Program-made: the position numbers and the translations under genes
Assembly (NCBI RefSeq): GCF_923079645.1
Contig: NZ_CAKLPY010000001.1
Span: forward strand, 248,001 to 312,000
Reading direction: 5' to 3'
DNA: 64,000 nt
DNA from: Emticicia aquatica
Lineage (GTDB): Bacteria > Bacteroidota > Bacteroidia > Cytophagales > Spirosomataceae
Shown here: piece by piece, positions 16,881 through 26,313 of the stretch
Position numbering within the stretch: the first letter of the stretch is position 1
Layout of the letters: each line of letters begins with the position of its first letter
Notes under the pieces: model-generated
The model's database searches: none
What the model saw: the letters and a program-made list of their open reading frames with translations, nothing else
Told to the model about the DNA's origin: nothing

Positions 16881-18119
16881 TTATTTCTCCGCTCTATAAT
16901 ACATTGTAGAACTATTTTCTTTTCTCAAAATCTGTTTTGCCATTTTTTGCAAACTTTCTGGTGTTACGGAAGCTATTTTTTGAGCATCATCGTTACACCA
17001 ATCAACATTTCCAGCATTTGCTGCAAAAGCCAAATTCATAGCACGATTCAATAATTCCACTTCTGAAAAAGCCATTGTTGATTCTGATTGATTCTTTACC
17101 TTTTGCAATTCACTTTCTTCCAAAGCATTATTGACTAAATCAGCAACAATTTCTTCAATGGCAGCATCGGCTGTTTCTAGGCTCACACCTTCGTTTAAGT
17201 TGCCTTGTATCATCAATAAACCTGGGTCGAGCGAAGCAGTTACATAGCCTGAAACGTTATTAAAAAGTTGTTTTTCTTTGACCAATTTTGTGTAAAGTCT
17301 CGAAGATTTACCACGACCCAACACATCACTTAATAAGTCAGCATTATAGAAATTTTCATCAAATCGGCCTGGCATATGATATGCTTTATAAATAGCATTG
17401 AGAGGCACTTTTGCTGATGTTTCTAAGAATTTAGGTGCAGTTTGCGGTTTTTCTTTAGGTAAATTTCTAACGTATTTTTCACTCGCAGGAATTGGCTCAA
17501 ACCATTTTGTGCAAAGTTCTTTTATTTGTTCCAAAGTTATATCACCAGCAACAACCAAAATGGCATTGTTAGGCAAGTAATATTTGTAAAAAAAGCTTTT
17601 TACATCATCCATTGTAGCTTCTTCAATATGGCTAATTTCTTTGCCAATAGTTGCCCAACGATAAGGATGTTGTTCATATATCAACGGTCGGAGTTTCAAC
17701 CAAACATCGCCATAAGGTTGATTGAGATAACGTTGTTTAAATTCTTCAATTACTACTTTTCGCTGTACTTCCAATACTTTTGGGTCGAATGAAAGACTCA
17801 TCATGCGGTCAGATTCGAGCCAAAAAGCAGTTTCGATATTTTGAGCAGGAAGCGTGATGTAATAATTTGTAATATCGGGCGAGGTAAAAGCATTATTTTC
17901 ACCACCAACCTTTTGTAACGGTTCGTCATAAGACGGAATATTTTTCGAGCCACCAAACATCAAATGCTCAAAAAGGTGAGCAAAGCCAGTTTTGTTTTCA
18001 TTTTCATCACGAGAGCCAACATTATAAAGAATATTAAATGCTGCCATTGGCGTTGTATGGTCTTCGTGAACGTAAACTTCTAAGCCGTTTTGTAATGTAA
18101 AGTGTTGGTAATTAATCAT
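16881..18119 (-). CDS. M16 family zinc metallopeptidase
   Basis: 412 residues, pitrilysin/processing-peptidase family. The inverted zinc motif HLFEH is at 48-52 (FAHLFEHLMF); the third ligand is expected in VVIEEFKQRY around 125-130. The C-terminal half is the inactive M16 repeat with a Tyr-Arg near the end (MYYRAEK). No signal peptide is visible, suggesting a cytoplasmic or non-classically placed enzyme. Single-chain half-length form, which usually dimerises. Substrate not predictable. Confidence 0.93.
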   Translation of the reverse strand: MINYQHFTLQNGLEVYVHEDHTTPMAAFNILYNVGSRDENENKTGFAHLFEHLMFGGSKNIPSYDEPLQKVGGENNAFTSPDITNYYITLPAQNIETAFWLESDRMMSLSFDPKVLEVQRKVVIEEFKQRYLNQPYGDVWLKLRPLIYEQHPYRWATIGKEISHIEEATMDDVKSFFYKYYLPNNAILVVAGDITLEQIKELCTKWFEPIPASEKYVRNLPKEKPQTAPKFLETSAKVPLNAIYKAYHMPGRFDENFYNADLLSDVLGRGKSSRLYTKLVKEKQLFNNVSGYVTASLDPGLLMIQGNLNEGVSLETADAAIEEIVADLVNNALEESELQKVKNQSESTMAFSEVELLNRAMNLAFAANAGNVDWCNDDAQKIASVTPESLQKMAKQILRKENSSTMYYRAEK

Positions 18120-18286
18120 TAGAACGCAAAGTGCAAAAGCACAATTAAGAATTTAGAATTAAGAATGACAAACGAATTTTTAACAATTAACCTTTTAAGT
18201 CTCACAAATCTTATTAATTGAGTCAAATTAATATATTGCAAAGTTAAAACATCTTTTGGAAAGCAAAAGTTTTAATCTAAAATAGC

Positions 18287-18294
18287 TACTTTTG
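18287..18294 (+). promoter_or_regulatory. Putative ispF -7 element
   Basis: TACTTTTG matches TAnnTTTG, 20 nt before the ispF ATG. The -33 region is weak. Confidence 0.45.
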
Positions 18295-18313
18295 CCCAAA
18301 CGAAAATAAATTT

Positions 18314-18799
18314 ATGAATATCAGAATAGGACAAGGATACGATGTACATCAATTAGGCGAAGGCTACGATTTATGGTTAGGTGGCGTAAAAATACCACAT
18401 ACCGTTGGTTCGGTAGGGCATTCGGATGCTGACGTATTGCTTCATGCGATGTGTGATGCACTTTTGGGTGCGGCTGCAATGGGCGATATCGGCAAGCATT
18501 TTAAAAATACTGACCCTCGTTGGAAAGGCATCGATAGCAAAATTTTATTGAAAATAGTTGTTGAAATGCTTCAAAAAGAAGGCTATAAAATCGGGAATAT
18601 TGATTCAACAGTTTGTTTGCAAGAACCCAAAATTGGCAAATATATTCCAGAAATGATTCAGGCAATTGCAAGTGTTACTGGTTTGCCCGATAATTGTATC
18701 TCAATTAAAGCAACAACAACGGAAGAAATGGGTTTTGTAGGACGAAAAGAAGGTTTAGAAGCCCACGCCGTAGCGTTAATTTATAAAGATTTGAATTAA
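18314..18799 (+). CDS. ispF: 2-C-methyl-D-erythritol 2,4-cyclodiphosphate synthase
   Basis: 161 residues, full length. Converts CDP-ME 2-phosphate to ME-cPP in the MEP isoprenoid pathway. Metal ligands D10 and H12 (GYDVHQL) and H44 (GHSDADVLLHAMCDALLG) are present, as are the downstream ADIG-like segment (MGDIGKHF) and the TTTEEMGFVGRKEG end. Monocistronic. Confidence 0.98.
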   Translation: MNIRIGQGYDVHQLGEGYDLWLGGVKIPHTVGSVGHSDADVLLHAMCDALLGAAAMGDIGKHFKNTDPRWKGIDSKILLKIVVEMLQKEGYKIGNIDSTVCLQEPKIGKYIPEMIQAIASVTGLPDNCISIKATTTEEMGFVGRKEGLEAHAVALIYKDLN

Positions 18800-18837
18800 G
18801 AAAATAGCATTTTTGCATTTCTGAATAAAATTAGACA

Positions 18838-18874
18838 AGCGTGTCGCAGAAATAAGACTGTGACACGCTTTTTT
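18838..18874 (+). terminator. ispF terminator
   Basis: Arms AAGCGTGTC (18838-18846) and GACACGCTT (18862-18870), then a T tract. Confidence 0.8.
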
Positions 18875-19004
18875 AGTAAAGGAGATACATTAACTCAGTT
18901 TTCATCGCCATTTTTGTCCATATTGTCGAAATATGATTTTTCGTTATTTGGAATTATCTCATTTTCATTAAATTGCAGAATACATTTTAAAATTTGCCTA
19001 TTTA

Positions 19005-20147
19005 ATGAAAAAACTTGTACTAACCGTTAGCATCATGCTGACTATCAATTATTTACAAGCTCAACAAATCAAGATTGGTGACAACGCTGGAGCTGTAACT
19101 TTTGAAGAATACGAACCTAAATCTACCCTTGTAGTTCCAGGAAAAGTCATTACAAGAGCTAAATTTCCATTCATTGATGTGCATAATCATCAATGGGAAA
19201 TGAAAAGTAAAGAAGATTTGACCAAGCTCATTACAGAGATGGATAAAATGAACATGGGTTTGATGTGCAATTTAAGTGGACGAGGATTTGGGCAAGACGA
19301 AGCTAAAAGTACGGCTGGTTTGGTTGGTATGATTGAGGCTGTGAAAGAAAACTATCCTACTCGTTTTGCGATTTTTACAAACATTGATTTCTCGAAAATA
19401 AATGAACCAGATTGGACAGCCAAAGCTGTAAAAATGCTGGAGGAAGACGTTAAGCTTCGTGGAGCAAAAGGCTTAAAAATTTATAAAAGTTTAGGGTTTA
19501 GTGTTAAAGATAATGGCAAGTTGGTTGCCGTTGATGATGCACGTATTGACCCAATTTGGGCTAAAGCAGGTGAACTAGGTATTCCAGTATTGATTCATAC
19601 GGCTGACCCTGCTTCTTTTTGGGACCCGCTCAATGCCCAAAACGAACGTTGGCTCGAGCTTAAAACGCACCCTGGCCGTAAGCGTGAAGCCGCAGCAGGC
19701 AAAGATTTTTCTTGGGAAGAACTCATTGAGCAGCAACATAATGTATTCAGAAAACACCCAAAAACCACATTTATTAATGCACACATGGGGTGGTATCCTA
19801 ATAATTTATCGAAATTAGATAGCTTGATGGAGGCATTTCCTAATATGTATGCCGAAATCGGGGCCGTTATTGCCGAATTGGGTCGTCAACCTCGTATGGC
19901 AAAGAAATTTTTTGAGAAACGTCAAGACAGAATTTTATTTGGAAAAGATTCATGGGTTCCAGACGAATATCAAACTTATTTTAGAGTGTTGGAAAGTGAA
20001 GACGAGTATTTTCCTTACCACAAAAAATACCATGCTTATTGGCGTATGTATGGCATGGGATTATCTGACGAAGTTTTGAAAAAAGTGTATTATAAAAATG
20101 CTTTAAAAATAATTCCAGGCTTGGATAAAAGTAAGTTTCCAAAATAA
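19005..20147 (+). CDS. Exported amidohydrolase-family protein
   Basis: 380 residues. A signal peptide (MKKLVLTVSIMLTINYLQAQ) is followed by an Amidohydro_2-type TIM barrel: metal motif DVHNH near residue 59-63, IPVLIHTADP, INAHMGWYP (His at the fourth strand) and ILFGKDSW carrying the late Asp. Probably a periplasmic metal-dependent hydrolase; the substrate is unknown. The next gene is an exported M20 peptidase-like amidohydrolase, suggesting joint scavenging of amide compounds, but a terminator separates them. Confidence 0.85.
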   Translation: MKKLVLTVSIMLTINYLQAQQIKIGDNAGAVTFEEYEPKSTLVVPGKVITRAKFPFIDVHNHQWEMKSKEDLTKLITEMDKMNMGLMCNLSGRGFGQDEAKSTAGLVGMIEAVKENYPTRFAIFTNIDFSKINEPDWTAKAVKMLEEDVKLRGAKGLKIYKSLGFSVKDNGKLVAVDDARIDPIWAKAGELGIPVLIHTADPASFWDPLNAQNERWLELKTHPGRKREAAAGKDFSWEELIEQQHNVFRKHPKTTFINAHMGWYPNNLSKLDSLMEAFPNMYAEIGAVIAELGRQPRMAKKFFEKRQDRILFGKDSWVPDEYQTYFRVLESEDEYFPYHKKYHAYWRMYGMGLSDEVLKKVYYKNALKIIPGLDKSKFPK

Positions 20148-20156
20148 AAATTAAAG

Positions 20157-20198
20157 AAAATGACGAATGGTTTAATTAATAAACTGTTCGTCATTTTT
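20157..20198 (+). terminator. Terminator after exported amidohydrolase
   Basis: Imperfect stem AATGACGAATGGTTTA and TAAACTGTTCGTCATT followed by T residues. Confidence 0.7.
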
Positions 20199-20221
20199 AT
20201 TACCTAAACTAAACCAAAATC

Positions 20222-21853
20222 ATGAAAAAAAGTTGCATCTTCATCGCTACAATCTTGATTGTGAGTAACTTAGCTTTTTCTCAAAAGAAAAAAACTATTG
20301 TCGCTCCAGTGCCTGACAAACTCGAATTATTGAAACAAGAAGTTATCAAGAAAATTGATGACCGACAAAAATTTACTCAAGAAGTAAATGACCAAATTTT
20401 TAGTTTTGGCGAATTAGGTTTTCAAGAATACGAAACTTCAAAGTATATTACCAATCTACTCGAAAAAAACGGTTTTACGGTCGAACGTGGGGTTGCTGGA
20501 ATGCCAACAGCATGGATTGCCAAATGGGGTTCGGGTAAACCAGTTATTGCTATTGGTAGTGATATTGACTGTATTCCGAAAGCATCTCAAAAACCTGGTG
20601 TTGCTTACAAAGAGCCAATTGTTGAAGGAGCTCCAGGGCATGGTGAAGGCCATAATTCTGGTCAAGCTCTTAATATTACTGCAGTGCTTGCTTTGAAAGA
20701 AATCATGGAACGTGAGAAAATTGCAGGAACGCTAATGCTGTGGCCAGGTGTGGCTGAAGAGCAAGTAGGAGCGAAGGCAATTTATGTGCGTGATGGTTAT
20801 TTTAAGGATGTTGATGCGTGTATTTTTACGCACGTTGGTGATAATTTGGGGGTATCGTGGGGAGATGCAGGAAATACGGGCTTGGTATCAGTGAAATTCC
20901 ACTTTGAAGGCGTTGCGGCTCATGCTGCTGGAAATCCATGGTTAGGAAGAAGTGCATTGGATGCCGTAGAATTAATGGATATTGGTTGGAATTTTAAGCG
21001 TGAACACTTGGAAACTACTCAACGCTCTCACTATGTAATTTCGGACGGTGGAGACCAGCCAAATGTTGTTCCGTCAAAAGCAACGGTTTGGTACTATTTA
21101 CGTGAACGAACCTATCCTAGAATCAAGAAATTGTTTGATAATGCGATAAAAATTGCTGAAGGAGCTGCTTTAATGACCGATACTAAATTTACTTACGAAA
21201 TTTTGGGAAGTGCTTGGCCAGGTCATTTTAATAAACCAATTGCCGAAACAATGTATAATAATATCAAGCGAGTAGGCTTACCACAATGGTCGGAAGAAGA
21301 TCAAATTTTAGCAAAAGCTAGTCAAAAGGAATTGAAATCATTGAAAATGGATGGTTTAGCAACAAAACTTGACACAATGAGCGAGCCTGTTTATTCACCA
21401 AATATTATCCGTCAAGGAGGCTCAGATGATATTGCAGATATTTCTTGGTCTTTGCCAACGGTAGTTTTGCGTTATCCTTCAAATATGCCTGGAATGCCAG
21501 GTCATCATTGGGCGAATGCTATTACGATGGCTACTCCAATTGCTCACAAAGGCTGTACTGCTGGGGCAAAAGCTGAAGCTTTAACGTTGTTAGATATGCT
21601 TTTTAAACCAGAAATTATCAAAAATGCTTGGGAATATTATAACAAAGAGCAAACGAAGGAAATTAAATATACACCTCTAATCTCGAAAGATGATAAACCT
21701 GCGATTCAGTTGAACAAAGAAATTATGGAGAAATTTCGCCCAGAAATGAGTAAATATTATTATGATTCAACTAAATACAAAACGTATTTGGAACAATTAG
21801 GAATTAAATATCCAACTTTAAGAGAAGACCAATTGAAAGGATTAAATAAATGA
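20222..21853 (+). CDS. Exported AbgB-like M20 amidohydrolase
   Basis: 543 residues: signal peptide (MKKSCIFIATILIVSNLAFS), then an M20-family zinc domain resembling p-aminobenzoyl-glutamate hydrolase subunit B. Key stretches are IAIGSDIDCIPK, HGEGHNSGQ (the family metal motif, with Glu and Ser substitutions compared with HGCGHN), EEQVGAKAIYV and the lid-dimerisation region. Probably cleaves N-acyl or aryl-amide amino acids in the periplasm. At 543 residues it is longer than AbgB, with a C-terminal helical extension of about 60 residues. Confidence 0.88.
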   Translation: MKKSCIFIATILIVSNLAFSQKKKTIVAPVPDKLELLKQEVIKKIDDRQKFTQEVNDQIFSFGELGFQEYETSKYITNLLEKNGFTVERGVAGMPTAWIAKWGSGKPVIAIGSDIDCIPKASQKPGVAYKEPIVEGAPGHGEGHNSGQALNITAVLALKEIMEREKIAGTLMLWPGVAEEQVGAKAIYVRDGYFKDVDACIFTHVGDNLGVSWGDAGNTGLVSVKFHFEGVAAHAAGNPWLGRSALDAVELMDIGWNFKREHLETTQRSHYVISDGGDQPNVVPSKATVWYYLRERTYPRIKKLFDNAIKIAEGAALMTDTKFTYEILGSAWPGHFNKPIAETMYNNIKRVGLPQWSEEDQILAKASQKELKSLKMDGLATKLDTMSEPVYSPNIIRQGGSDDIADISWSLPTVVLRYPSNMPGMPGHHWANAITMATPIAHKGCTAGAKAEALTLLDMLFKPEIIKNAWEYYNKEQTKEIKYTPLISKDDKPAIQLNKEIMEKFRPEMSKYYYDSTKYKTYLEQLGIKYPTLREDQLKGLNK

Positions 21854-21860
21854 TCTTAGT

Positions 21861-21901
21861 AAAAGCGATGGTCGAAAACAAAATTTTCGACCATCGCTTT
21901 T
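21861..21901. terminator. Bidirectional terminator
   Basis: Perfect 18-bp arms AAAAGCGATGGTCGAAAA (21861-21878) and their complement (21884-21901) between convergent genes. It touches the stop codon of the minus-strand gene at 21902. Confidence 0.85.
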
Positions 21902-22306
21902 TCAGTCTTCGGGAAAAGGGATGAATACAAATCCTGCAAATTCGGCTTCGATTACAAATAAGCAACAATATTCGTCGGCATTTTTAAAGTTTTCCTTGAA
22001 AAGCTCGACAGATTCTTCCCCAATCAATTTTCTCTGTACAAATTCATCTAAAAAAGAGGCTTTATAATCAAATTGGGTTTCAAAATCAAGTCTGGTAAAG
22101 AGCATTTGACCAACCTCAACCATTGTACGAGCGACCACAAAAATCGGATTTTCGGAGAAACCTCTTTTCCTGATTTGGTACGATGCTTCTTTCAAATGGT
22201 CAGCTACTTTAATGAAATCTCCTGCCACTTGACTCATTATTTTTTGGTCAAGTTCGGGTGAATTAACATCATCTAAAATTGTATTTTCGTTTGAATGCGA
22301 AGTCAT
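21902..22306 (-). CDS. Conserved hypothetical protein downstream of ald
   Basis: 134 residues, soluble, acidic, mostly helical by composition; no domain recognised. It has a helix-rich centre (VARTMVEVGQMLFTRLDFE) and a hydrophobic C-terminus (CLFVIEAEFAGFVFIPFPED). It is 42 nt after ald in an apparent tsaE-ald-hypothetical operon, so it may be co-expressed; its function is unknown. Confidence 0.75.
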   Translation of the reverse strand: MTSHSNENTILDDVNSPELDQKIMSQVAGDFIKVADHLKEASYQIRKRGFSENPIFVVARTMVEVGQMLFTRLDFETQFDYKASFLDEFVQRKLIGEESVELFKENFKNADEYCCLFVIEAEFAGFVFIPFPED

Positions 22307-22348
22307 TTTTTTAATAATTAATTGTAAATGTTTCTAAGAACAAAAAAA

Positions 22349-23566
22349 TTACATCCGAGCAGCAATTAAAAGACCTAAATCTCGGTAACGTAAATTGAAT
22401 CTTTGTGCAATTGTTAGGTTTGTTAAACTGCCTTTGAAACAATAAACTCCTTTGGTAAACCATTGTTTTGCAAAAATCATTTCCTCAATACCACCAACAT
22501 TGCCAGTTTTCAATAAAAAAGGTGTAAAAACATTGCTCAAAGCGATACTTGCAGTGTGTGCTACCCTCGAAGCAATATTTGGAACACAATAATGAGTAAT
22601 ACCATATTTTTGAAAAGTTGGATGTTTATGCGTTGTCATTTCGGAGGTTTCAAAGCAGCCTCCTTGGTCGATAGAAACATCAATAATAATGGCATTAGGG
22701 TTCATTTTTGAAACCATTTCCTCCGTAACCAACATGGGCGAAAGTCCATCTTCAGCACGCATCGCACCGATAACAACATCGGCACGTGCAAGAGCATCTG
22801 TCAATGTTTCAGAATCAATTATTGATGTATAAATATGTTGTCCAACCGCATATTTAAGGCGTTGAAGTCGGTAAATATGTTGGTCGAAAACTTTGATTTC
22901 TGCACCTAAACCAAGGGCGGTACGTGCAGCGTACTCGCCAACTGTTCCAGCTCCAATAATGACAATTTTTGTTGGAGGAACTCCCGTTATTCCGCCTAAA
23001 ATCATTCCTCTTCCATCATGGACACTACTTAAATATTCGGCTGCAATGAGCATGACAGTACTTCCTGCAATTTCGCTCATCGTTCGGATGATTGGAAAAT
23101 TGCCAACTTTATCTTGAATCAGTTCAAAACCAATGCCTGTTACTCGTTTTTCGTTGAGTTTTTCAAAATAGGAGCGAGTAAGATTCGGTACATTTAACGT
23201 GGAAATTACCGTTTGCCCTGATTTCAAAAAATCCATTTCACTGTCAACCAAAGGTTCGATTTTTAGAATCAAATCGGCCTCAAAAACCTCTTTTGGACTA
23301 TAAACTATTTTTGCTCCAGCTTCACTATAATCATTGTCCAAAAATTTAGCACCTTCACCTGCACCTTTTTCAATCAATACTTTGTGTCCATTTCTGACCA
23401 ATAACGTTACTGATTCTGGCGTAAGAGCAATGCGGTTTTCTTGTAGCGAAACCTCACGAGGTAAACCAATAAAAAGGTTTTTTTTGCCTTTTTTTATCAT
23501 TTCTGGCGATTCCTGTGGGTAAAGCGTAGATTGTCTTGCTAATTCTGAAATAGATTGTCCTGTCAT
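22349..23566 (-). CDS. ald: Alanine dehydrogenase
   Basis: 405 residues. NAD-dependent oxidative deamination of L-alanine to pyruvate and ammonia. AlaDh/PNT N-terminal domain (IGLPREVSLQENRIALTP), NAD-binding Rossmann motif IIGAGTVGEYAA near 203-214 and the conserved DVSIDQGGCFET segment. An extra N-terminal stretch of about 25 residues precedes the domain; an internal Met (MIKKGKKN) could be an alternative start. It lies 34 nt after tsaE. Confidence 0.95.
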   Translation of the reverse strand: MTGQSISELARQSTLYPQESPEMIKKGKKNLFIGLPREVSLQENRIALTPESVTLLVRNGHKVLIEKGAGEGAKFLDNDYSEAGAKIVYSPKEVFEADLILKIEPLVDSEMDFLKSGQTVISTLNVPNLTRSYFEKLNEKRVTGIGFELIQDKVGNFPIIRTMSEIAGSTVMLIAAEYLSSVHDGRGMILGGITGVPPTKIVIIGAGTVGEYAARTALGLGAEIKVFDQHIYRLQRLKYAVGQHIYTSIIDSETLTDALARADVVIGAMRAEDGLSPMLVTEEMVSKMNPNAIIIDVSIDQGGCFETSEMTTHKHPTFQKYGITHYCVPNIASRVAHTASIALSNVFTPFLLKTGNVGGIEEMIFAKQWFTKGVYCFKGSLTNLTIAQRFNLRYRDLGLLIAARM

Positions 23567-23600
23567 AATATATTAAGTTCTGACCACTGTTCTGACGTTT

Positions 23601-24011
23601 TTATGCAATACCAAATGCTATATTTCGAGTCAAATCTTCTTCCAAATTAATTGTTATTTTGAAAAAATCATCAGGTAAAATGGACTCAATTTTTCCGGCC
23701 CATTCTAGCAAACAAATATTTCCTGAATCGAAATACTCTTCAACGCCAAAATCAAGGGCTTCTTCTTCTTTTTTAAGTCTATAAAAATCAAAATGATAAA
23801 TAGTTTTGCCTTTATCGGTCAAATATTCATTAACGATTGAAAAAGTAGGGCTTTGAATATTTCCTTTTACGCCTAATTCTCTACAAATCGCTTTTATTAA
23901 AGTAGTTTTTCCAGCACCCATTTCGCCTTCAAAAATCCAAATATTTTTTGTTCCTGCGGCTGCAATTACTTGGCGAGCCACTTCAGATAATTGTTCGATT
24001 TTATAAATCAT
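23601..24011 (-). CDS. tsaE: tRNA threonylcarbamoyladenosine biosynthesis ATPase TsaE
   Basis: 136 residues, P-loop ATPase required with TsaB, TsaC and TsaD for the t6A37 modification of ANN-decoding tRNAs. Walker A GEMGAGKTT at 29-37, the SPTFSIVNEY segment and DFYRL are family hallmarks. First gene of the apparent operon with ald. Confidence 0.96.
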   Translation of the reverse strand: MIYKIEQLSEVARQVIAAAGTKNIWIFEGEMGAGKTTLIKAICRELGVKGNIQSPTFSIVNEYLTDKGKTIYHFDFYRLKKEEEALDFGVEEYFDSGNICLLEWAGKIESILPDDFFKITINLEEDLTRNIAFGIA

Positions 24012-24320
24012 TGTACCTACTTTAAGTATAAATATCCTGCAAAAATCGCATAAATACTCAAAATAATTTCAATCTTATTTATGAAATTTACTTTTCGTAA
24101 AAAAAACAAATTTTCTTAGGCAATATATGCAGAAATCTGTTGATTTTTCGAGAACTTTGTTGAACAAAAAGGAAAAAGTCAGTTTATCAGTTGATATTCG
24201 TCACAAAAAAAATCGAAAAATATCATCATTAAGAAGGTATTTATCTTTTATTTTTTCTAGAAAAACGCAACTTGATTAACTCGTTTTTATTTTGATTAAA
24301 CCCATATATAAGTTCTTATA
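24012..24320. other. Divergent intergenic region between tsaE and mrdA
   Basis: 309 nt, very AT-rich, without an open frame. It should hold both divergent promoters, but no clean TTTG/TAnnTTTG pair is seen. It contains the palindrome TTTTTCTAGAAAAA at 24252-24265, a shorter copy of which occurs before metF near 30478. Confidence 0.4.
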
Positions 24321-26312
24321 ATGTTCCAAGACCGAAAGCAAATCATTCTTAGTTTTTTCTTTTTAGTTTGCGGTATTTACTTGTTGAGATTACTATATCT
24401 TCAAGTAATTGATGACCAATATCACACAATTGGTTCGACAGGAGCTTTGAAAAAAGAAGTGCAGATTCCTTTACGTGGGCAAATTTATGACCGTAATGGA
24501 AAACTGCTCGTGGCAAATGTTGATGTTTATGATATGTATGTAACGCCTTATAAAGTTAAACAAATGGACACATCAATGTTCTGTCGTTTGTTTAATATTT
24601 CTCGTACTTATTTTGATAGTACGATGGCGGTTGCTAAAAGCTATTCACGTAACCGTGAGACACTTTTTCTACGACAATTATCGAAAGAAGATTATGCTCG
24701 TGTAGCTGATGCAATGGTGAGTTTTCCAGGATTTAGATTTGAGTTGTCATTTTTTAGGACATATCCTGCACACACCATGTCTAATGCACTTGGTTATATT
24801 GGTGAAATCAGTAAAAAAGCTTATGAAGACCAAGAAGTTGAATATTACAGAAGTGGAGATTATGTCGGAATTACTGGATTAGAAAAACAGTACGAAATGG
24901 AATTGCGGGGAAGGCGAGGAGTCAAGTTTACGATGATGAATGTTCACGGTGAAAATAAAGGGTCATATTCGGATGGAGAATTTGATACTTTAGCAGTAAT
25001 TGGGAAAAATTTATATACAACCGTTGATGTTGAAATACAACAATTGGCTGATAGCCTTTTTCAGGGAAAAACTGGTTGTGCAGTTGCCATTGAACCCGCA
25101 ACTGGCGAGGTATTGGCAATTGGCTCTTATCCATATTATGACCCAAATATTCTTTCGGGAAAACAGTTTGCTAAAAACTTTAAAGAACTTTATCGAAATC
25201 CAGATAAACCACTGAATGACCGAGTAGCAACTGGTTTTTTTAGACCAGGCTCAACTTTTAAGTTGGTTCAAGCGTTGGTTGCTCTACAATTAGGTGCAAT
25301 TGCTCCTTCAACGGCGTTTCCTCTGGGCGGAGCTCCTGTAAAATGTCATAATCACCCTGGTTCACCAAACGACTTACATAATGCGGTGCGTTTTTCTTGT
25401 AACCCATATTTTTACAATGTTTTTCGTAAAACTATGTCGGAAACAAGCGAAACAAATCCATTCAAAGCAGCTCCAATTATGCTTTCAAAGTGGCACGAAA
25501 TGGTGGAGAAATTTGGTTATGGTCAAAAATTAGGTATAGATTTACCCTCAGAGTCTTCTGGTTTGTTGCCAAGTGTAAAATATTATGACAAACGTTATGG
25601 GGCTTTTCAATGGAAATTTTCAAATATATATTCATTAAGTATCGGTGAAGGAGAGGTTTCGGTCAATATGCTTAAAATGGCAAATTTGGCCGCAACAATT
25701 GCTAATCGAGGATATTGGGTAACACCACATTTAGTTAGAGGTATTGGACAAAATGGTAGAGGCCTCAAACCCGACCAAAAACAAATTCATCGTACAGAAA
25801 TTGATTCGAGACATTTCGAGGCAATTATTGGTGGAATGCAAGATGCAGTAGAAAGAGGTACAGTTGGTGGTGGTGCTGGTATTGTAGAAGGAATTGCAAT
25901 TTGTGGAAAAACAGGCACTTCTCAAAACAAAAAAGGAAAAGATAATTCAGTTTTTATAGCTTTTGCTCCACGTTATAATCCTAAAATTGCGATTGCAGTG
26001 ATGGTTCAAAATGCAGGTTTTGGGGGGTCAGTAGCTGCTCCAATAGCAACTTTGATGATTGAGAAATATCTGAATCGAGTAATTAAACGTACTGCTATCA
26101 AAGAACGAATGCTTAATTTGAGCATACGAACCGTTGAATCAATGGCGGCTGGCGGAGCTTCAAAAGATTTGAGAAGTTTATCACCACAATCCAACAAACC
26201 AACAATTTCGGAACCAACTGCTCCGAAATCCAAACCACAAAGTGAACCTGTAAAGGTGATAAAAACAACATTTGTAAAACCCAAAGAGACAAACCTAAAT
26301 TCAACAAAATAG
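24321..26312 (+). CDS. mrdA: Penicillin-binding protein 2 (elongation transpeptidase)
   Basis: 663 residues. Inner-membrane class B PBP of the elongasome. One N-terminal membrane helix (about 9-28), dimerisation/pedestal domain, then the transpeptidase with S311-T-F-K314, S359-C-N361 and K530-T-G532. After the enzyme domain a Pro/Ser/Lys-rich tail of about 55 residues (from roughly 610) is likely disordered. It is coupled to rodA, whose ATG starts one base after this stop. Confidence 0.96.
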   Translation: MFQDRKQIILSFFFLVCGIYLLRLLYLQVIDDQYHTIGSTGALKKEVQIPLRGQIYDRNGKLLVANVDVYDMYVTPYKVKQMDTSMFCRLFNISRTYFDSTMAVAKSYSRNRETLFLRQLSKEDYARVADAMVSFPGFRFELSFFRTYPAHTMSNALGYIGEISKKAYEDQEVEYYRSGDYVGITGLEKQYEMELRGRRGVKFTMMNVHGENKGSYSDGEFDTLAVIGKNLYTTVDVEIQQLADSLFQGKTGCAVAIEPATGEVLAIGSYPYYDPNILSGKQFAKNFKELYRNPDKPLNDRVATGFFRPGSTFKLVQALVALQLGAIAPSTAFPLGGAPVKCHNHPGSPNDLHNAVRFSCNPYFYNVFRKTMSETSETNPFKAAPIMLSKWHEMVEKFGYGQKLGIDLPSESSGLLPSVKYYDKRYGAFQWKFSNIYSLSIGEGEVSVNMLKMANLAATIANRGYWVTPHLVRGIGQNGRGLKPDQKQIHRTEIDSRHFEAIIGGMQDAVERGTVGGGAGIVEGIAICGKTGTSQNKKGKDNSVFIAFAPRYNPKIAIAVMVQNAGFGGSVAAPIATLMIEKYLNRVIKRTAIKERMLNLSIRTVESMAAGGASKDLRSLSPQSNKPTISEPTAPKSKPQSEPVKVIKTTFVKPKETNLNSTK

Positions 26313-26313
26313 T

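Noticed and set aside
24252..24265. TTTTTCTAGAAAAA palindrome before mrdA with a shorter copy before metF (about 30478) as a shared operator
   Set aside because: Low-complexity AT flanks make such palindromes likely by chance in this DNA; two copies are not enough support.
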